64,000 nt of DNA from Haplosporangium gracile (lineage: Eukaryota > Mortierellomycota > Mortierellomycetes > Mortierellales > Mortierellaceae), in contig JAAAUF010000087.1 of assembly GCA_015499985.1 (NCBI GenBank), positions 1-64,000 of the forward strand. The letters are read 5' to 3'. Within the stretch, counting starts at the first letter, position 1. Each line of letters begins with the position of its first letter. The translations under genes were made by a program, and so were the position numbers. The notes below the pieces were generated by a model. It did no database searches. It worked only from the letters and a program-made list of their open reading frames with translations, and had not been told where the DNA came from. This document shows, piece after piece, positions 33,927 through 45,600 of the stretch.

Positions 33927-34764
33927 AATCAAAACTGCGACATTCTCTTCATGTGGCCGTTGGATCGCTATCAGCAGCAAAGACACGACCGTGCGATTGT
34001 GGGATGCTAGCTCTTGTTCTTTCTGGCCGTTCTGGGTTGATTTCAAGCATCTCCATATCGCCGAGCGAGGGTCGAATTTTTTCCGGAAGCATCGATGGGG
34101 CTATTCGAGCGTGGAACATGACCACCGACGAGTCCAGAGTGCTTGTCAATACAGATCACGAGGCTTTGGCTGGAATTCCGGCCCATAGGACCTTCGGTGA
34201 AAAAGTGTCCAGGATTGCATATACCATGATTATGAAATATTCGCTCTGATTACCACCGCGCATAGAGACAAGGACATTCGATTATAGAACGGTAACACTA
34301 GAGAATTTCAGCAAGCCTTAAAGCGTGACGTTATAGTTATAAGCTTTATGATTTCGCCTTGCGGTCAGTGGATCCTTTGTGGGAGGGACATTTCAGTTTG
34401 GCTTTGGAACTATATAGCAGAGGGTGGAGTGCAGTAATGGAAGTGTATGCCCAAAATCCGTGATTTCACTCACATCGCTTATAGCATTGCTTAGAGACTT
34501 GACGCCTTGGAGTTCGTTACCGACTGCTGGGATGGCTCCGTTCAAGTATAGAGGTTGCAAACTAGATTGGGTGACTTGTCAGTGCAGTTGGTTTGGAGCA
34601 CAGGACCCGCTTTTCTCATCGCCACAGGGGCAGCGATAGCCGACACATCTGGTCTTAGCAATGCCAACCGGCGACTACTTTTGCAGCGCGGTGCGATCGA
34701 TGGAATTTCCTCGTTCAGTGTTGTGGAGGAGGAGGAGGAAGGGAAGGAGAAGGAGAAGGAGTGA
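33927..34764 (+). pseudogene. WD40 relic, C-terminal part of a NACHT-WD40-type gene
   Basis: Plus-strand pieces in shifting frames look like WD40 blades: WIAISSKDTTVRLWDAS, ISSISISPSEGRIFSGSIDGA with RAWN, SPCGQWILCGRDISVWLWN, and ALEFVTDCWDGSVQV. The last piece, from 34555, reads LSVQLVWSTGPAFLIATGAA then SGLSNANRRLLLQRGAIDG, closely matching the end of the gene at 52024-55833 (RLVWSTASPAFIASDAM, then NRRLLLQRRAKD). So it is a decayed partial copy of that gene's C-terminus, with several frameshifts and stops. No NACHT part is found upstream. Confidence 0.6.
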
Positions 34765-35573
34765 GGAATAACTTCGCTCTTTACATTTACAATGAATCTT
34801 TCCTATTACTTTAACTTTACAAGATATTTCAGCGGGTTTCAACAACGAGAATATTGTTCCATGTGAGTTATGAGAAGGGGGTACCACGTCGAGAAGAAGT
34901 AGGAGGGGCATCAATCTTCTCAAGGCATACGTCATAATGCACAACTTGAACCTGATCATCCTCCAGTCTCTGCGTATTATCGTCCACATCAACAATACCA
35001 GCTAGAAAGCGAATTCGGCAAACAGCGATAGAATCTGTTACCCCTGTTGCCCCAGGAAAGAGTGATAGACACACAACACGATTGGCAAAACTAATTTAAC
35101 CGATCTTCATTAGTACTGTGCGGTGCCAGTGAGGAATCTTTGGTAGAGGGCGAAATAGGTAGAAATAATGAGAAGAACGGAATGACAGAGCGATAGCTTT
35201 CAGCGAAACGTGTAGTGGATAGCAATGAGTGAACATGAGAATTATGAATCCAAAGGAATTTGCTCGAGCCAACCAACGGTTTATCAGTGATCATCAGCAA
35301 GTGAGACGAACAAGGCTTGGTGGCGTAGATCAGTTAACAACTAATAAGCTATGCTGAATTCTTCTCTCTTACTTCTTTCTTTCTTTCCAGATACAGTAAA
35401 AATTTGGTGACGATCTCCTTCTTGCCACCAATGTATTTTGTCCATTGAGTTGTTTTATTAGTGTCACAAAAAATATTAGATCCATTTAAAAAAAAAGAAA
35501 AAATTATGCCTGTTGTGTTCTCCTCTGGCGGAAAGATGAGGGTATGTGCCTTTCCCGGGAAAAAAAATGCAAT
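34765..35573. other. Spacer with a small minus-strand frame and a dispersed repeat
   Basis: A minus frame at 34868-35074 (68 codons, ending TSSRRGTPFS) looks protein-like but matches nothing I know. The segment 35262-35337 recurs at 51370-51445 in the same orientation, with about 70-75% identity by eye. Confidence 0.4.
35262..35337 (+). repeat. Dispersed repeat, copy 1
   Basis: Starts GCTCGAGCCAACCAA and contains GTGGCGTAGAT; recurs at 51370-51445. It is short and non-coding, possibly the remnant of a mobile element or of a duplicated NLR-flanking block. Confidence 0.65.
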
Positions 35574-37842
35574 TTAATAAGTATCAACAGCATCGAACTG
35601 AAGAATAGTGCTGTACACCTTGTCGCCAACAACCGCCTCAGCCTTAATCTCATTCAATCCAAAGTTCATGTTGACCTTGACCTTAACCTATTATCGCATA
35701 GAAAGTACACAAGTAAAACAATTAATTAGCTAGCCCAATTTCATCATCGAAAATAGAAAAAAGTAAGACACGACATATCATATCCAGATGCAAAAATATT
35801 TCCAAGAGGGTACATACCATAGAACCAAGACGGGAGGAAGGCAGGTGGGGGCAAGGAATGGGAATGTCAGCCAGTTTGGAAACTCCAGCATCGGTGGTAT
35901 ATCTTGGTGGCTCGTTGTCGGTGTCGGCAGCGTACAGGGCAATGTTGTAGTCCTCGGGCGCCTCCGAGTACTTCGTGAACGAGAACTCGCGCGAGATGCA
36001 TTCGTCTACATTGAGCTTCTGGCCCTTCTTGACATAGGGCGAGAAGCGGTCGATACACCAGACTCCATTGACCTCAAACTTGCGCTTGGCCAGGGGATCT
36101 TTGCCCTTCTCGAAGGGCTGGTCGGACGAAATACCGTAGCAGCGACGGGCAATACGCGAAGTAACCACACGAGGGTTCAATCCGACACAGACAGCTCCAC
36201 GGACAACAGCCAACTCGGGACGAGGGGGGATCGAAATGAGGCCGACTTGGTTGCTGAACTGGGCCTTGACTCGGCTGTAGAGGTAGTTGGACGAACCGAA
36301 TCCTCCGACCAAGAAGATGGCAGCGCAGTCCTTGGCTTGGGTCAATTGTTCCTGAATCAGCGAGAGCACATCCTTGACGACGGGCTCAAAGACGTTCTCC
36401 TTCAACTCGGCAGCAGTCAAAACCAAATAACCGTCATCGATACCGACCGCCTCGGGGTCCTCTAAATCATCAAAGCAACGGTTGGCGGGTAATTGCAAGA
36501 ACTGATCCTCAAGTCCGTCGAACTGGGGCTTGATTACGTCAGCAAAGGTGTCGACAAGATTAGGAATGATGTTGGCAGGGAAGTTGGCGGCGTGGTGTCC
36601 AAACTTTTCTTCGAGGAGTCTGCGCATGTGGCGGTCGAGGAAGACGGAGCCACAGGAGGCACCGTGACCCTTGGTGACCTCGGAGAGACGACGTCCAGCG
36701 GAGGTGACAGCGATTTCAAAGACGATAAGATCGACGGTTCCACCACCGGCATCACAGATCATGAATCGGTCGCCGTTGCCGAGATCAAACTGGTCGCACT
36801 TGCGCTCGCAGTAGAGGGCAGCGGCCTCGGGCTCGGAGATGAGCATGAGTCTGTCAGGGTGATCGGTGTCCTTGATCAGGTTGGCCTTGACGGCAGCCTG
36901 TCGCATGACGTTCTTGGCTCTGTCGGACCACATGGCCGGGACGGTCAGACAGTAGCGGAAATGGTCGCGCTGAAAGTTTTTGGCGAATCCACGCATGATC
37001 TCGCCGACGACATACTCGTGGAAGGCGTCGAGGTAGTGAGAGATGGCCTCGAGGACGGTGATGTCGACGTCGAGGGGGGATGATTGCTGGTTCTCGTCGA
37101 GATGGAGTTTGTATTGGTAGAGGAGGGTGTGGTGTCTGGCGGTAGGCTTTAGTGTTTCCATCTTTGCTCGCCAGCCCCATGCCACCAGCTTATTCTCGGG
37201 GTCATCCTTCTTGTACAAGTTGAGCGTTGGCGTCTTTGGGTACTGGATATTCTGCTTCGGCCTATGTTCGATAGTTTGTTGCTGTTAGTAAGGGATACTG
37301 GATACTGAAGGTAGGGTGAAGAATAGAAAAAGAGGCTTCTTGTGACAACCGATTGGCGCTTTGTTTATTGGAATGGATTGTGTAAGTGTCTGTGTTGAAG
37401 GTGAGAAAGAGAGAGAAAAGGAGTGCTGTGTGTCTGTGTTGGTGGAGCGGATAGGACTTGTTGTTTGTGTATTACGAAGATGAAGGGAGCACATGGATAG
37501 ATGATATACATACCAGCTGGTGATGTCGATGACCTCCTTATCGTCCTGGGCGTAGGCGTATGCGCATCCCCTATTAATATGAAAGGGGTAGAAAAATGAC
37601 GGAAGAGAAAGAAGGAAAAAAAAAAGAGCACAGGGGGAAGGGAAGAGGAGAGAGAATAGAAGAGAACGAGGAAGACACAGCGTGAGTGAGCAGAGCATAC
37701 ATAAAACAGGTGTTATGAACTGTTTGTTGTTTGTCAATGCGAATATTAACAAGAAAGAAGACCGAGTAAATTACGAGAAGGTGGTGCCAAAGTCGATGGC
37801 GACGACGATGGGGTAGTCTTTGGGGTTGAAGGTGGATTGCAT
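35574..37842 (-). CDS. Hsp70-superfamily ATPase, HSPA12-like (4 exons)
   Basis: Minus-strand exons: 37842-37775, 37570-37514, 37261-35818 and 35687-35574, all GT-AG; 560 residues. The actin/Hsp70 ATPase fold is visible: phosphate-1 DFGTTFSG (17-24), phosphate-2 DAGGGT (212-217) and the adenosine motif LVGGFGSS (359-366). The spacing and the motif set (IVVAIDFGTTFSG, ISEPEAAALY) are those of the HSPA12 group, which fungi carry in many copies. There is no canonical substrate-binding domain or EEVD tail; the last exon is a short beta-type segment. The client protein is unknown. The start was chosen because it places the DFGTTFSG loop at the usual N-terminal distance. Intron 1 (204 bp) and intron 2 (252 bp) separate very short exons. 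Confidence 0.9.
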
Positions 37843-39261
37843 CTGAGAAAAGAAGGAGGTGATCCGTTGGATCAAATGAGAGTGTGAAAAAGTGAGGAGA
37901 AGGAAGGGGCTAAGTGTGGGAGTGTGAAGTGTGGCTTTGTGTGCCTACAGAGGGAGTGAAGGAGGAGAGAGAGAGAGAAGTGTGATGAAGGGCGAGGGAA
38001 GTGATGAGGATGGATGGACAAGGAAAAGAGATGAAAAAAGAGGGAAGGAAGGAAGGGAAGAGGGTAGGTGAGTGGTGTGGGTCGGAGAAGTAGAACAAAG
38101 AGGAGAGGAGGAGAGGGAGGAAAAAAAAAGAGCTTAGCGGAAAATACTTATTTGATTTTAAATGTGTTTTACTTCGGGAAGAGAAGAAGTTGCTTTGCCA
38201 TTTATCATCCATCGACAAATAAATGGGCATGCATGGATGCAGGTCACACTTTAGACTTGAACAGAAGACAGAGGAAAAGGAACAGGGAACAAAACAGGCC
38301 ATGGCACAGAGCATGGTTGGTATTCACGCCGAGACAGTTTGTTTGTGACTACAGTGGATGAACTTTGCCACGGTCTAACTTAGTCTATACCGTGTGCATA
38401 ACTGCTTTATCACTTCCAGTTCAAGAGAGGGCTGTTGCTCTAATTCCTTTCCTTTACGCCTCTTCTACTTTCATCTTTTCCAGTCCTCTTACTCACTCAA
38501 TCGATGGCTGATAAATGTCCTCTCTATGTGGCTGTACGAGGGTCTCGGTATCCTCTGTGCATCATCCATGTTTATAAAGATGACAAAACCATTGCTTTTT
38601 TTCCTTCCTTTGTTTTCCCTAAGACACATCCCTCTCCTATGGCACTTGCGGATTAAACACACGCCGCTTTTTTCATCCAACACGTCCCCGTTAAAGACAA
38701 GGGTGAGCCAATACCTAAAATTTGACAGTTGACACGAATCGAAGATGCCTCATCTCTCCTCTTGAACCTCGCTATGTTTTGCGGACACATCTACATCCGT
38801 GTTCTCTATGGACATCCTTTCTTTCTTCTTTGGTCGCCTTTCTCCCTCTTCCTACTCCTATTGTCGTCATTCGAATTCCATGGCTAAAAATAAAGTTGTC
38901 GCCCGGTGGACAAAACGGTCACCGCCTTTTTTTTTTCTTTTGTAGAGTGCGATCCCACACTACCCATGATGGGTGCCTCACAAATAGCACTATCAGCACA
39001 GACAGTCCACACACCCTACATGTCAGAGTAGAAAAAGACGTGCACCAATCCCGCTCATTGCCCTGCGACCTTGTCTGTTGGTGTGACAAGGGAAAGCAAG
39101 AAAGTTAAACGAGGCGTACTTTTGTGAGCATGAATATTTGCTTACCCTTGCCCACCCTTGCCCACCCACTGTCCACTCGCGCTTTTTTCTTGCATGCCCT
39201 GCGTGTGTGTGTGTGCTCTTTCCTTTTCTTACCACAGCCCAATCCTTCAAAACAAAAGTCC

Positions 39262-39307
<46 letters not shown>

Positions 39308-39573
39308 CTGTTCGTTGTTATTGTCGTCTCTCCCTTTTCTTCATTCTCTTTTTCCCTTTCCACCCCTTATTTTCCTGCCACTTTTCTCTTCTACCATCCT
39401 TACCTTTGCTTATTTCACTCACTCACTTCTTTATATTTTCTGTTCCTTTCCTTCTTTTCTTCCTCTCTTCCACTTTCTTCACTTTCACATCCACCTTCTT
39501 TTCAATTGCTCATACCCTTACAGATACTCCCAGCCCTCTCTATCCATTACCACAACACAATTTATCAACGACA
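37843..39573. other. 1.7-kb divergent intergenic region
   Basis: Promoters of the Hsp70-like (minus) and coiled-coil (plus) genes. It includes a (CAA)15 run at 39263-39307 and a T/C-rich leader from 39310. No supported gene. Confidence 0.45.
39263..39307 (+). repeat. CAA microsatellite in the 5' leader
   Basis: About fifteen CAA units lie 266 bp before the start codon of the coiled-coil gene. Confidence 0.9.
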
Positions 39574-41416
39574 ATGAACCAGCCAAAGGGAGTAGCAGGA
39601 CACAAGTCGACATACGCCTCAACCCCTCCTTCGTCTGACGCCCACGCCCTCTCAAATGTCGACAACTCCAACTTTTACACTTCTCCATACATCGAGCCCA
39701 AACGAAAACACTCCACCATGCTTCCTTCCCCCCCAGCGATCCCAGTCCTCAAGGATCAGGCCACTAGAGACTTTTTCCACCTCCCCTCCGACGACGACTT
39801 GCCCTACACGACGGCGATTACTCATTCAAGGACAACGCCTCCTCATCAACCATCAGCTGCTGCCTCTTCTGCGGCTGGTTCTAATCAGCCCAAAGTTAAT
39901 ATTATGATGTCTTCTCCACCTGATCCTCGGTCTTCTCTCCTTGCTCAGTTCCGTACTCTTGATACTGAGGGTGAGTCATACTCTTTCTCTTATTTTCGTG
40001 AAGAAAAAAATAAGCATATGGTTCTGTGTGTCTGTGAGTAACAGCAAGAAAAGCAATTAAAGCGATATGGTTCTTTTTGGATATGCGGTTCAAATCTTTG
40101 TGTGGATAACAACAACGGAAACCAATGCCTTCTATGTTCTTTTCTACTGTTGTTTCCCACCTATTGAGCAACAGCAACAAGGAAAACTCTAAAGTTATCT
40201 GTCGACTCTTTTGCTTTTCGCTGACTTTTTACTTTGTTCCCGCGCCTTGAAAAAAAAAATAGAAAGGTACAGGGTGAACCCCGCGGATGTTCCTCCCAGA
40301 CCCACCTCAGCCAATGCAAACCTATCAGAGAACGCCCTCCGAGGACTCAAACGACTCTCAAACGAAACCCTCACAACAAAGCGTAGAGGCTCACCCGTCT
40401 CTGCACCCATCACCAACATTACCAGCGGAGGAGGACATTCAGAGAACAATAATGGCAACAGCAAGGACGAGGATCATATGCGGCTGCTCTTAAAAAAGAT
40501 CGACCAACTTAACGACAAGAACAACAAGCTCGAGTACAAACTCGCAGAGTCGACCGAGCAGAGGCGGTTTGCAGAACACGAACAGCGTCAGACACGCCAT
40601 GCCTATGAACAACTCGCCAAGGAGAAGCAAGACCTCCAGGCCAAGCTGGATGCACGGGAACGGGATTACCAAACGATGTCCAAGAACTATCTGGAGCATG
40701 TCCGTCTCATCCGCGCCACAGACGATGACCACTCGACCATCATCGACCGGCTCAACCAGCTTAAGACGTTTATCGAACAAATGATCCGCAAGGCCCAGGG
40801 CTCGCGCTCCTGTAACCTCAATCGAACTGTCGCGATCGAGTACCTAAAGTCCTATGCACTCCTCGAGAACTTCCCCATTGCCGAAAGAAACCTTGAGCCC
40901 TTCCACATCAACCTCTTTATGGAGTCCGTCATCATGAATACCCTCGTCTCGCGATTCTTTGACCAGCCCCTCTGCTGCGTCTTTGAATATAACAAGGGAT
41001 TTACACAGCTCTACGACTGGATGAACAGTCGGAATCATTCCCAGGCTGTGCGATGGCGCCAACAACTCTGCCTCATGCTCACCCAGGATCCCGAGATAAA
41101 GAGCCGACAGGAAAAGGAGGTGGCGATGACCGCCGAGGCATTGACGGAGTTGATCACGAAGGTGTACAATGGGTCGAACGAAGGCGTCAAGATTCGTGAT
41201 ATCTGCAATAGGGCGTTCGATCTGTCGGTGGCGATGACAGGAATAGATTCGGTCATCAAGCCTTCTGTACCGCCCCTCAACACGCCCTTCGACGAAGAGT
41301 ACATGAAGTCGTCGCTCAAGAGTAACCCCCAGGGCAAGGTCGCCCTTGTCATTTTTCCTGCATTCAAGGACCAGGAGGAGAACTTTAACATCGGGCCAAA
41401 GGTCTGGTGCTATTAG
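39574..41416 (+). CDS. Coiled-coil protein of unknown function (2 exons)
   Basis: Exons 39574-39970 and 40263-41416 (GT-AG intron of 292 bp) give 516 residues. Residues 1-130 are Ser/Pro-rich and probably disordered. A strongly charged coiled coil spans about 195-275 (LLLKKIDQLNDKNNKLEYKL and following heptads). The second half is a globular helical domain with no Walker or metal motif (IEYLKSYALLENFPIAERNL, then FFDQPLCCVFEYNKGF). The family is not recognised. A scaffold or vesicle/cytoskeleton adaptor is a guess only. Splicing is well supported: the acceptor follows an A-run and TAG, and the coiled-coil frame runs to the stop. ATG context is ACAATGA after a C/A-rich leader. Confidence 0.8.
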
Positions 41417-44400
41417 GGTAGGAGGATGTCAGTCTTACCCATCGAGACCACTGGAGACCTTCCAGGAACCATTTTTTCTCTCACAGCGCCCAGCAATCTC
41501 TCCTATACCCACAACCCCTCCTTCTCCTCATTTTTATCCCGATTCAATATTGAGGATCAACTCTTTTTCCTGCCTGTTGCTGCCCCTATGGGCTGGCTGT
41601 TGTTTTTCATCTTCCCCTTATTTATTTCGTCAAGGAAAGCTCCATACCGGACAGATGAATAAAAACCAGCAACATTTTCAGACGACTGGCGTTTGTGAAT
41701 CAAAGTTTTGGAGTAAAGAATGGTGCTGGCCGATTGGAATGAGTCCCTCCCTTCCACCCTCGATTGCCCCCGCAGGTGACAGGAATGAAGTGGACTGAAA
41801 ATAACAAGGTTGACTGAGTACGGTGTCGATGATAATCGTGAAAAAAAAAGGTCCGTCCATCTTACCTTAGGCAAGATTATGTGTGTGGCGGGATTGGGTA
41901 ATGTAGAGGAGGGGCGTTCAAAATGGGCGGAGGTGGGGCAGGGAAGGGAGGATGGAAAGTACCTGAGGGCGTTTACCTACTTACGTGTTGAGAAAATAAA
42001 AAACAACCAAGCTTTCGACCCATGCTCTCTCGCAGTGAGTAGTCGCATACACTATCAGGGGTGTATGTGAATGGGAGACAGGGAAAAGAAAATGAAAGAG
42101 GGGGTACTGCTCAGCCCAAAATAGGCCGTGAACCAAAAAAAAAAAAAAAGGTACAACGCAGGTCCACGTATCATCCAGGCACATCCACTCAAAAACTCAA
42201 AAGGGACAAGCCTAGACTCTAGACTGGATCTAAATTTCCACGGTCCCCGCACGTTGTCTATCTTGCTGCACAACTTTTTTATTGTCTTCTTTTTCTTTTT
42301 TTCTTGTTCGACTCCTCGGAGCAATTTTCTGATTCTTTGGACTAGAACGACATAAACATTGGAGGGAAGGATGAGAGATGTAGGAGAGGGATGCTCATGT
42401 ATTTGTGTGGGATGGTGGAGGATCAAAAAGAAGAGCAATGGATGTGTCACCTGCATACAGACACACTTCAATATTTCCCTTATCTGGCCTTCACACTTTG
42501 TACTTCTCTACAAAGACGCGCATGCTTATATGTCTCTGCTGCACATCCCATCCGTCCACAGAACAACTAACAGCAAATGGTAAATGGTCGATACATGTAT
42601 GAGGCATGGAAGCGAGACAAAATAATACCAACAACAAACAGAGACAACGGAGTGAAAAAGAGAGCGAGCGAGTGGTGGAGCGAGGGGGAGCTAAAAGAAA
42701 GAGGGTCGAGAAGATGGAGGGAGGCAGTGTGTGTGGGTGGTGTGATATGAACGGCAAGGTGGATCTACATGGCTGTCACCTCGTGTTTGCTGCGTTGTAT
42801 GAATGCCGTGCACTTTTTGTTTCATTATTAAGCACCTGGATGCCACGCTTTTCTTTAATGCGTTCATTCCCACCCGAAAAGATTGTTTTTCATTGTCAGA
42901 TAGTGTCATTGTAAAAGAATTCATATACTTTTTTCGTTGTTGTGTACAAGGTATAGATGGCGGGAGGGCACATCCCATCACAGTGTGTTAGATAGTGGCA
43001 AACGAAATAGAGGGTACGAGCGAGTGCGACGACGAAACTGAGTTGTAGAGGATGACAGAGTGAGAAGGGAAGGAAAGAAAGGACGAGTGTGGTTATTGAA
43101 TTTTTTGTGCTCTGTCGACTTTAAAAAGAAAGGCCAATGTTCAGTGGAATGTTCTCCTTTCATAGCTTTATTGCAGGAAAAGTAGATACACTGAGCGTTA
43201 CTTGTTTATGTGCGCTTGTACACTTTCTTCCTGCTTCCTCTCTCTTCCTTCTCTCCCGCAAAAAAGGATTGGGTGTGTGAAGATGGAGTGGTTGTGAAGT
43301 AAGGAAGTAACATATCCCATTTCAGCCACTCGTCCTCTCACTGACCCCAACTTTCTCTATTTTTTTTCGCGCAACTTTTTTGTGCTTGTGCGTGAGTGAG
43401 CGGATGTTTATTTGCAATCATCGCACACTGAAAAAAAAAATGAGCGCAAAAACTTAAAAAAAAAGTGTGCTCTGGTTCTGGACACGAAAAAGTAAACGAG
43501 GAAATAAAATATGAGTGAATGGAAGCAACATGGACGACGTTTGGAAACAACGAGAATGAGACACAATAGGTCGCTTTAACACGAATTAGTTTTAACATCT
43601 GAACGGCCGTGGCATGGGTGTTTTTTTTCTTTGTCGTTATTGTCAAGATCGGCCCTGATCATGTTTAGCCCTTACTGATTAATTACGTGGACCACAGGAA
43701 CGAGAAAGGGGCAGACAGATGTGTACGTCTTTAAAAGACATTGTTATCATAGAGATACTACATTACCATTTCATTTCTTCATCAGTCTGTGTCTGTAACT
43801 GAGTCGACAGGGGTGCATCCAAACTAGTCGACGGGAACGTGAAATAGGGGGAACGCATGCTTGGTTGGTAATTGGCCAGCAGAATTGACTACGAGAATCC
43901 GTTTCGCCTGTAATGCTTTGCCTGCGCCTCTAGTTGACTCTTCGTTTCTCACATCGCCCTCGACTCGAAAGCGCCGGCGGCGGCGGCAGTAAATAATGTT
44001 ACGTCTTCGTTTCGTTCTTCCCATTCCTTTGATCGATTGAACCCTCCCACGGCACCCCCTCGTTTTTTTCGACTTGCCTCATAATCTTTCCCTTCACCCT
44101 CGTTTTTTTCCCCGCCCCCTTCCTTAGCCCTGGGTCGACGGAAAAGAGAACGAGCCTAAAGCCAAGAAAAGACAAGGTTGTTGCCATCATTATGTGCTCA
44201 AAATTGTAAGAGTTGTGCTCTCACCTTCCAGGAATTAATGTCGTTATGGTTCTCCTTTTTCTTTTTTTGCCGCGAAAAAAAGAATTAGAGACAGAGGAAA
44301 AAATGATGGGTTGTTGCCCTGAAAAGAGAGTCAGTCAGGAACAAGCACACACCGACATTAGTGGCAAACTATGGGCGGTGCTCATATTTTCATCATTTTT

Positions 44401-45600
44401 AGCGACAGCGGAGAATTGGAAAAAAAAAATGGTGCCAAAGGAAGGTGATCAATTGAACAGAGAGTGGGTGGGTAGGTGTAATGTAATCGTACTAAAAGGA
44501 ATTGAACATTGGGGAGAAGACGACGGAGGATGAAGAGTAGACAAGAAGAAGAGAGAGAGACGGGCAGTGTATGTCTGTGTTGTGGGTGCAATTGGTCATA
44601 CATACATACATCCATCCATCGATGTGTTTTTGCTGTCATCGTTACCTCTTCTCGTTCTTGTTGTTGCAGTGTATTGTTAATATGCCCGTTTTGCTGTGGG
44701 CACACCAGCAACAACAACTTTCCTTCCATTTATTTGTTTGTGTGTTGCTGTTGTTGACACCATTTTGTTGTCTGGGGCGTGTTTTTTGGACATGCTTCAT
44801 TGATGCCTGTTTGTGGTCACCATATGCCTCGTTCTCTTTCTCTTTTCTACTCTCTCTTTTCCCTCTTCTTTCCTCCCTTTCCTCCCTTTTCTCAACCCCC
44901 TACTGAGCTGCGGCCATTACTTTTATTCCCTCCCTCCCCCTCCCCCCCCCCTTCGCTTACTTCATTGCCACCACTTTTAACTTTCTTTATCTCTTTCTCT
45001 TCTTTCATCTCTTCCTTTACCTCTTCTGTTTTTTTTCTCGCTTTCGTTGCTCGTCTTTTCTTGCTACCCCTACTGCTCCATACTTGCATTCCCACCCTTC
45101 TACCACGATCATTTTACTTTCCCTTTCGTCTTCTGCACCTGCCCCTTCTCACTCTCATACACATACTCTCAAACCTCTCCCCCTTTACACCATCGCTACC
45201 ACCTTGGACCGTCGTCTGTCACAGACGGCGATCTATGTTCTCCTCCTCCCTCCTTGCAGCATCCAGTCAACATCAACAATCTCCGTCTCTAAACCAACAA
45301 ACCAGTTTCCTTGTTAGCCATCCATGATAGTGGGCATTATCAAACAATAGAACAAAGAGATAGACCTTTGCATACATTCTCCATCCCTCTCCCTCTCCCT
45401 TTTCCTCTCTCTCTCATTGGGCTTGCGCCGTCAAGGCTCTCATCCTCCCTTTTTACTCCTCCCTCCCTCCCTCCACTTTCTGTTCCACTTCGGGTTTTCC
45501 CTTCCTTCCCCTATCCCCCTCCACTTTGTTGGTGACAACCGACTGAGATCGAGCTCTTGCAGCAACACCGGTATCACTAACAACAGCACCAGCAGCAAGC
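41417..45600. other. 4.2-kb gene-poor region
   Basis: No supported gene. The sequence is low-complexity with poly-T and poly-A runs, a CGGCGGCGGCGG stretch at 43976-43987 and, from 44820 to 45530, a long C/T-rich tract that probably includes the leader of the next gene. Open frames of 100-180 codons on both strands here are Phe/Leu/Ser/Pro-rich and look like byproducts of the pyrimidine tracts. Confidence 0.4.

Noticed and set aside
35788..37083. Long plus-strand open frames opposite the Hsp70-like gene
   Set aside because: Antisense shadow of exon 3. Composition (Val/Gly/Asp-rich) follows from the opposite strand's codon use.
38722..39108. 128-codon plus frame upstream of the coiled-coil gene
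   Set aside because: No family match, low-complexity composition and no splice signal linking it to the gene.
39263..39307. CAA run read as a CRISPR-like or functional array
   Set aside because: It is a plain trinucleotide microsatellite in a leader; no spacers.
41417..45600. tRNA or other small RNA genes in the large gap
   Set aside because: Scanned by eye for B-box-like GGTTCRA and 3' T-runs; none had a matching cloverleaf.
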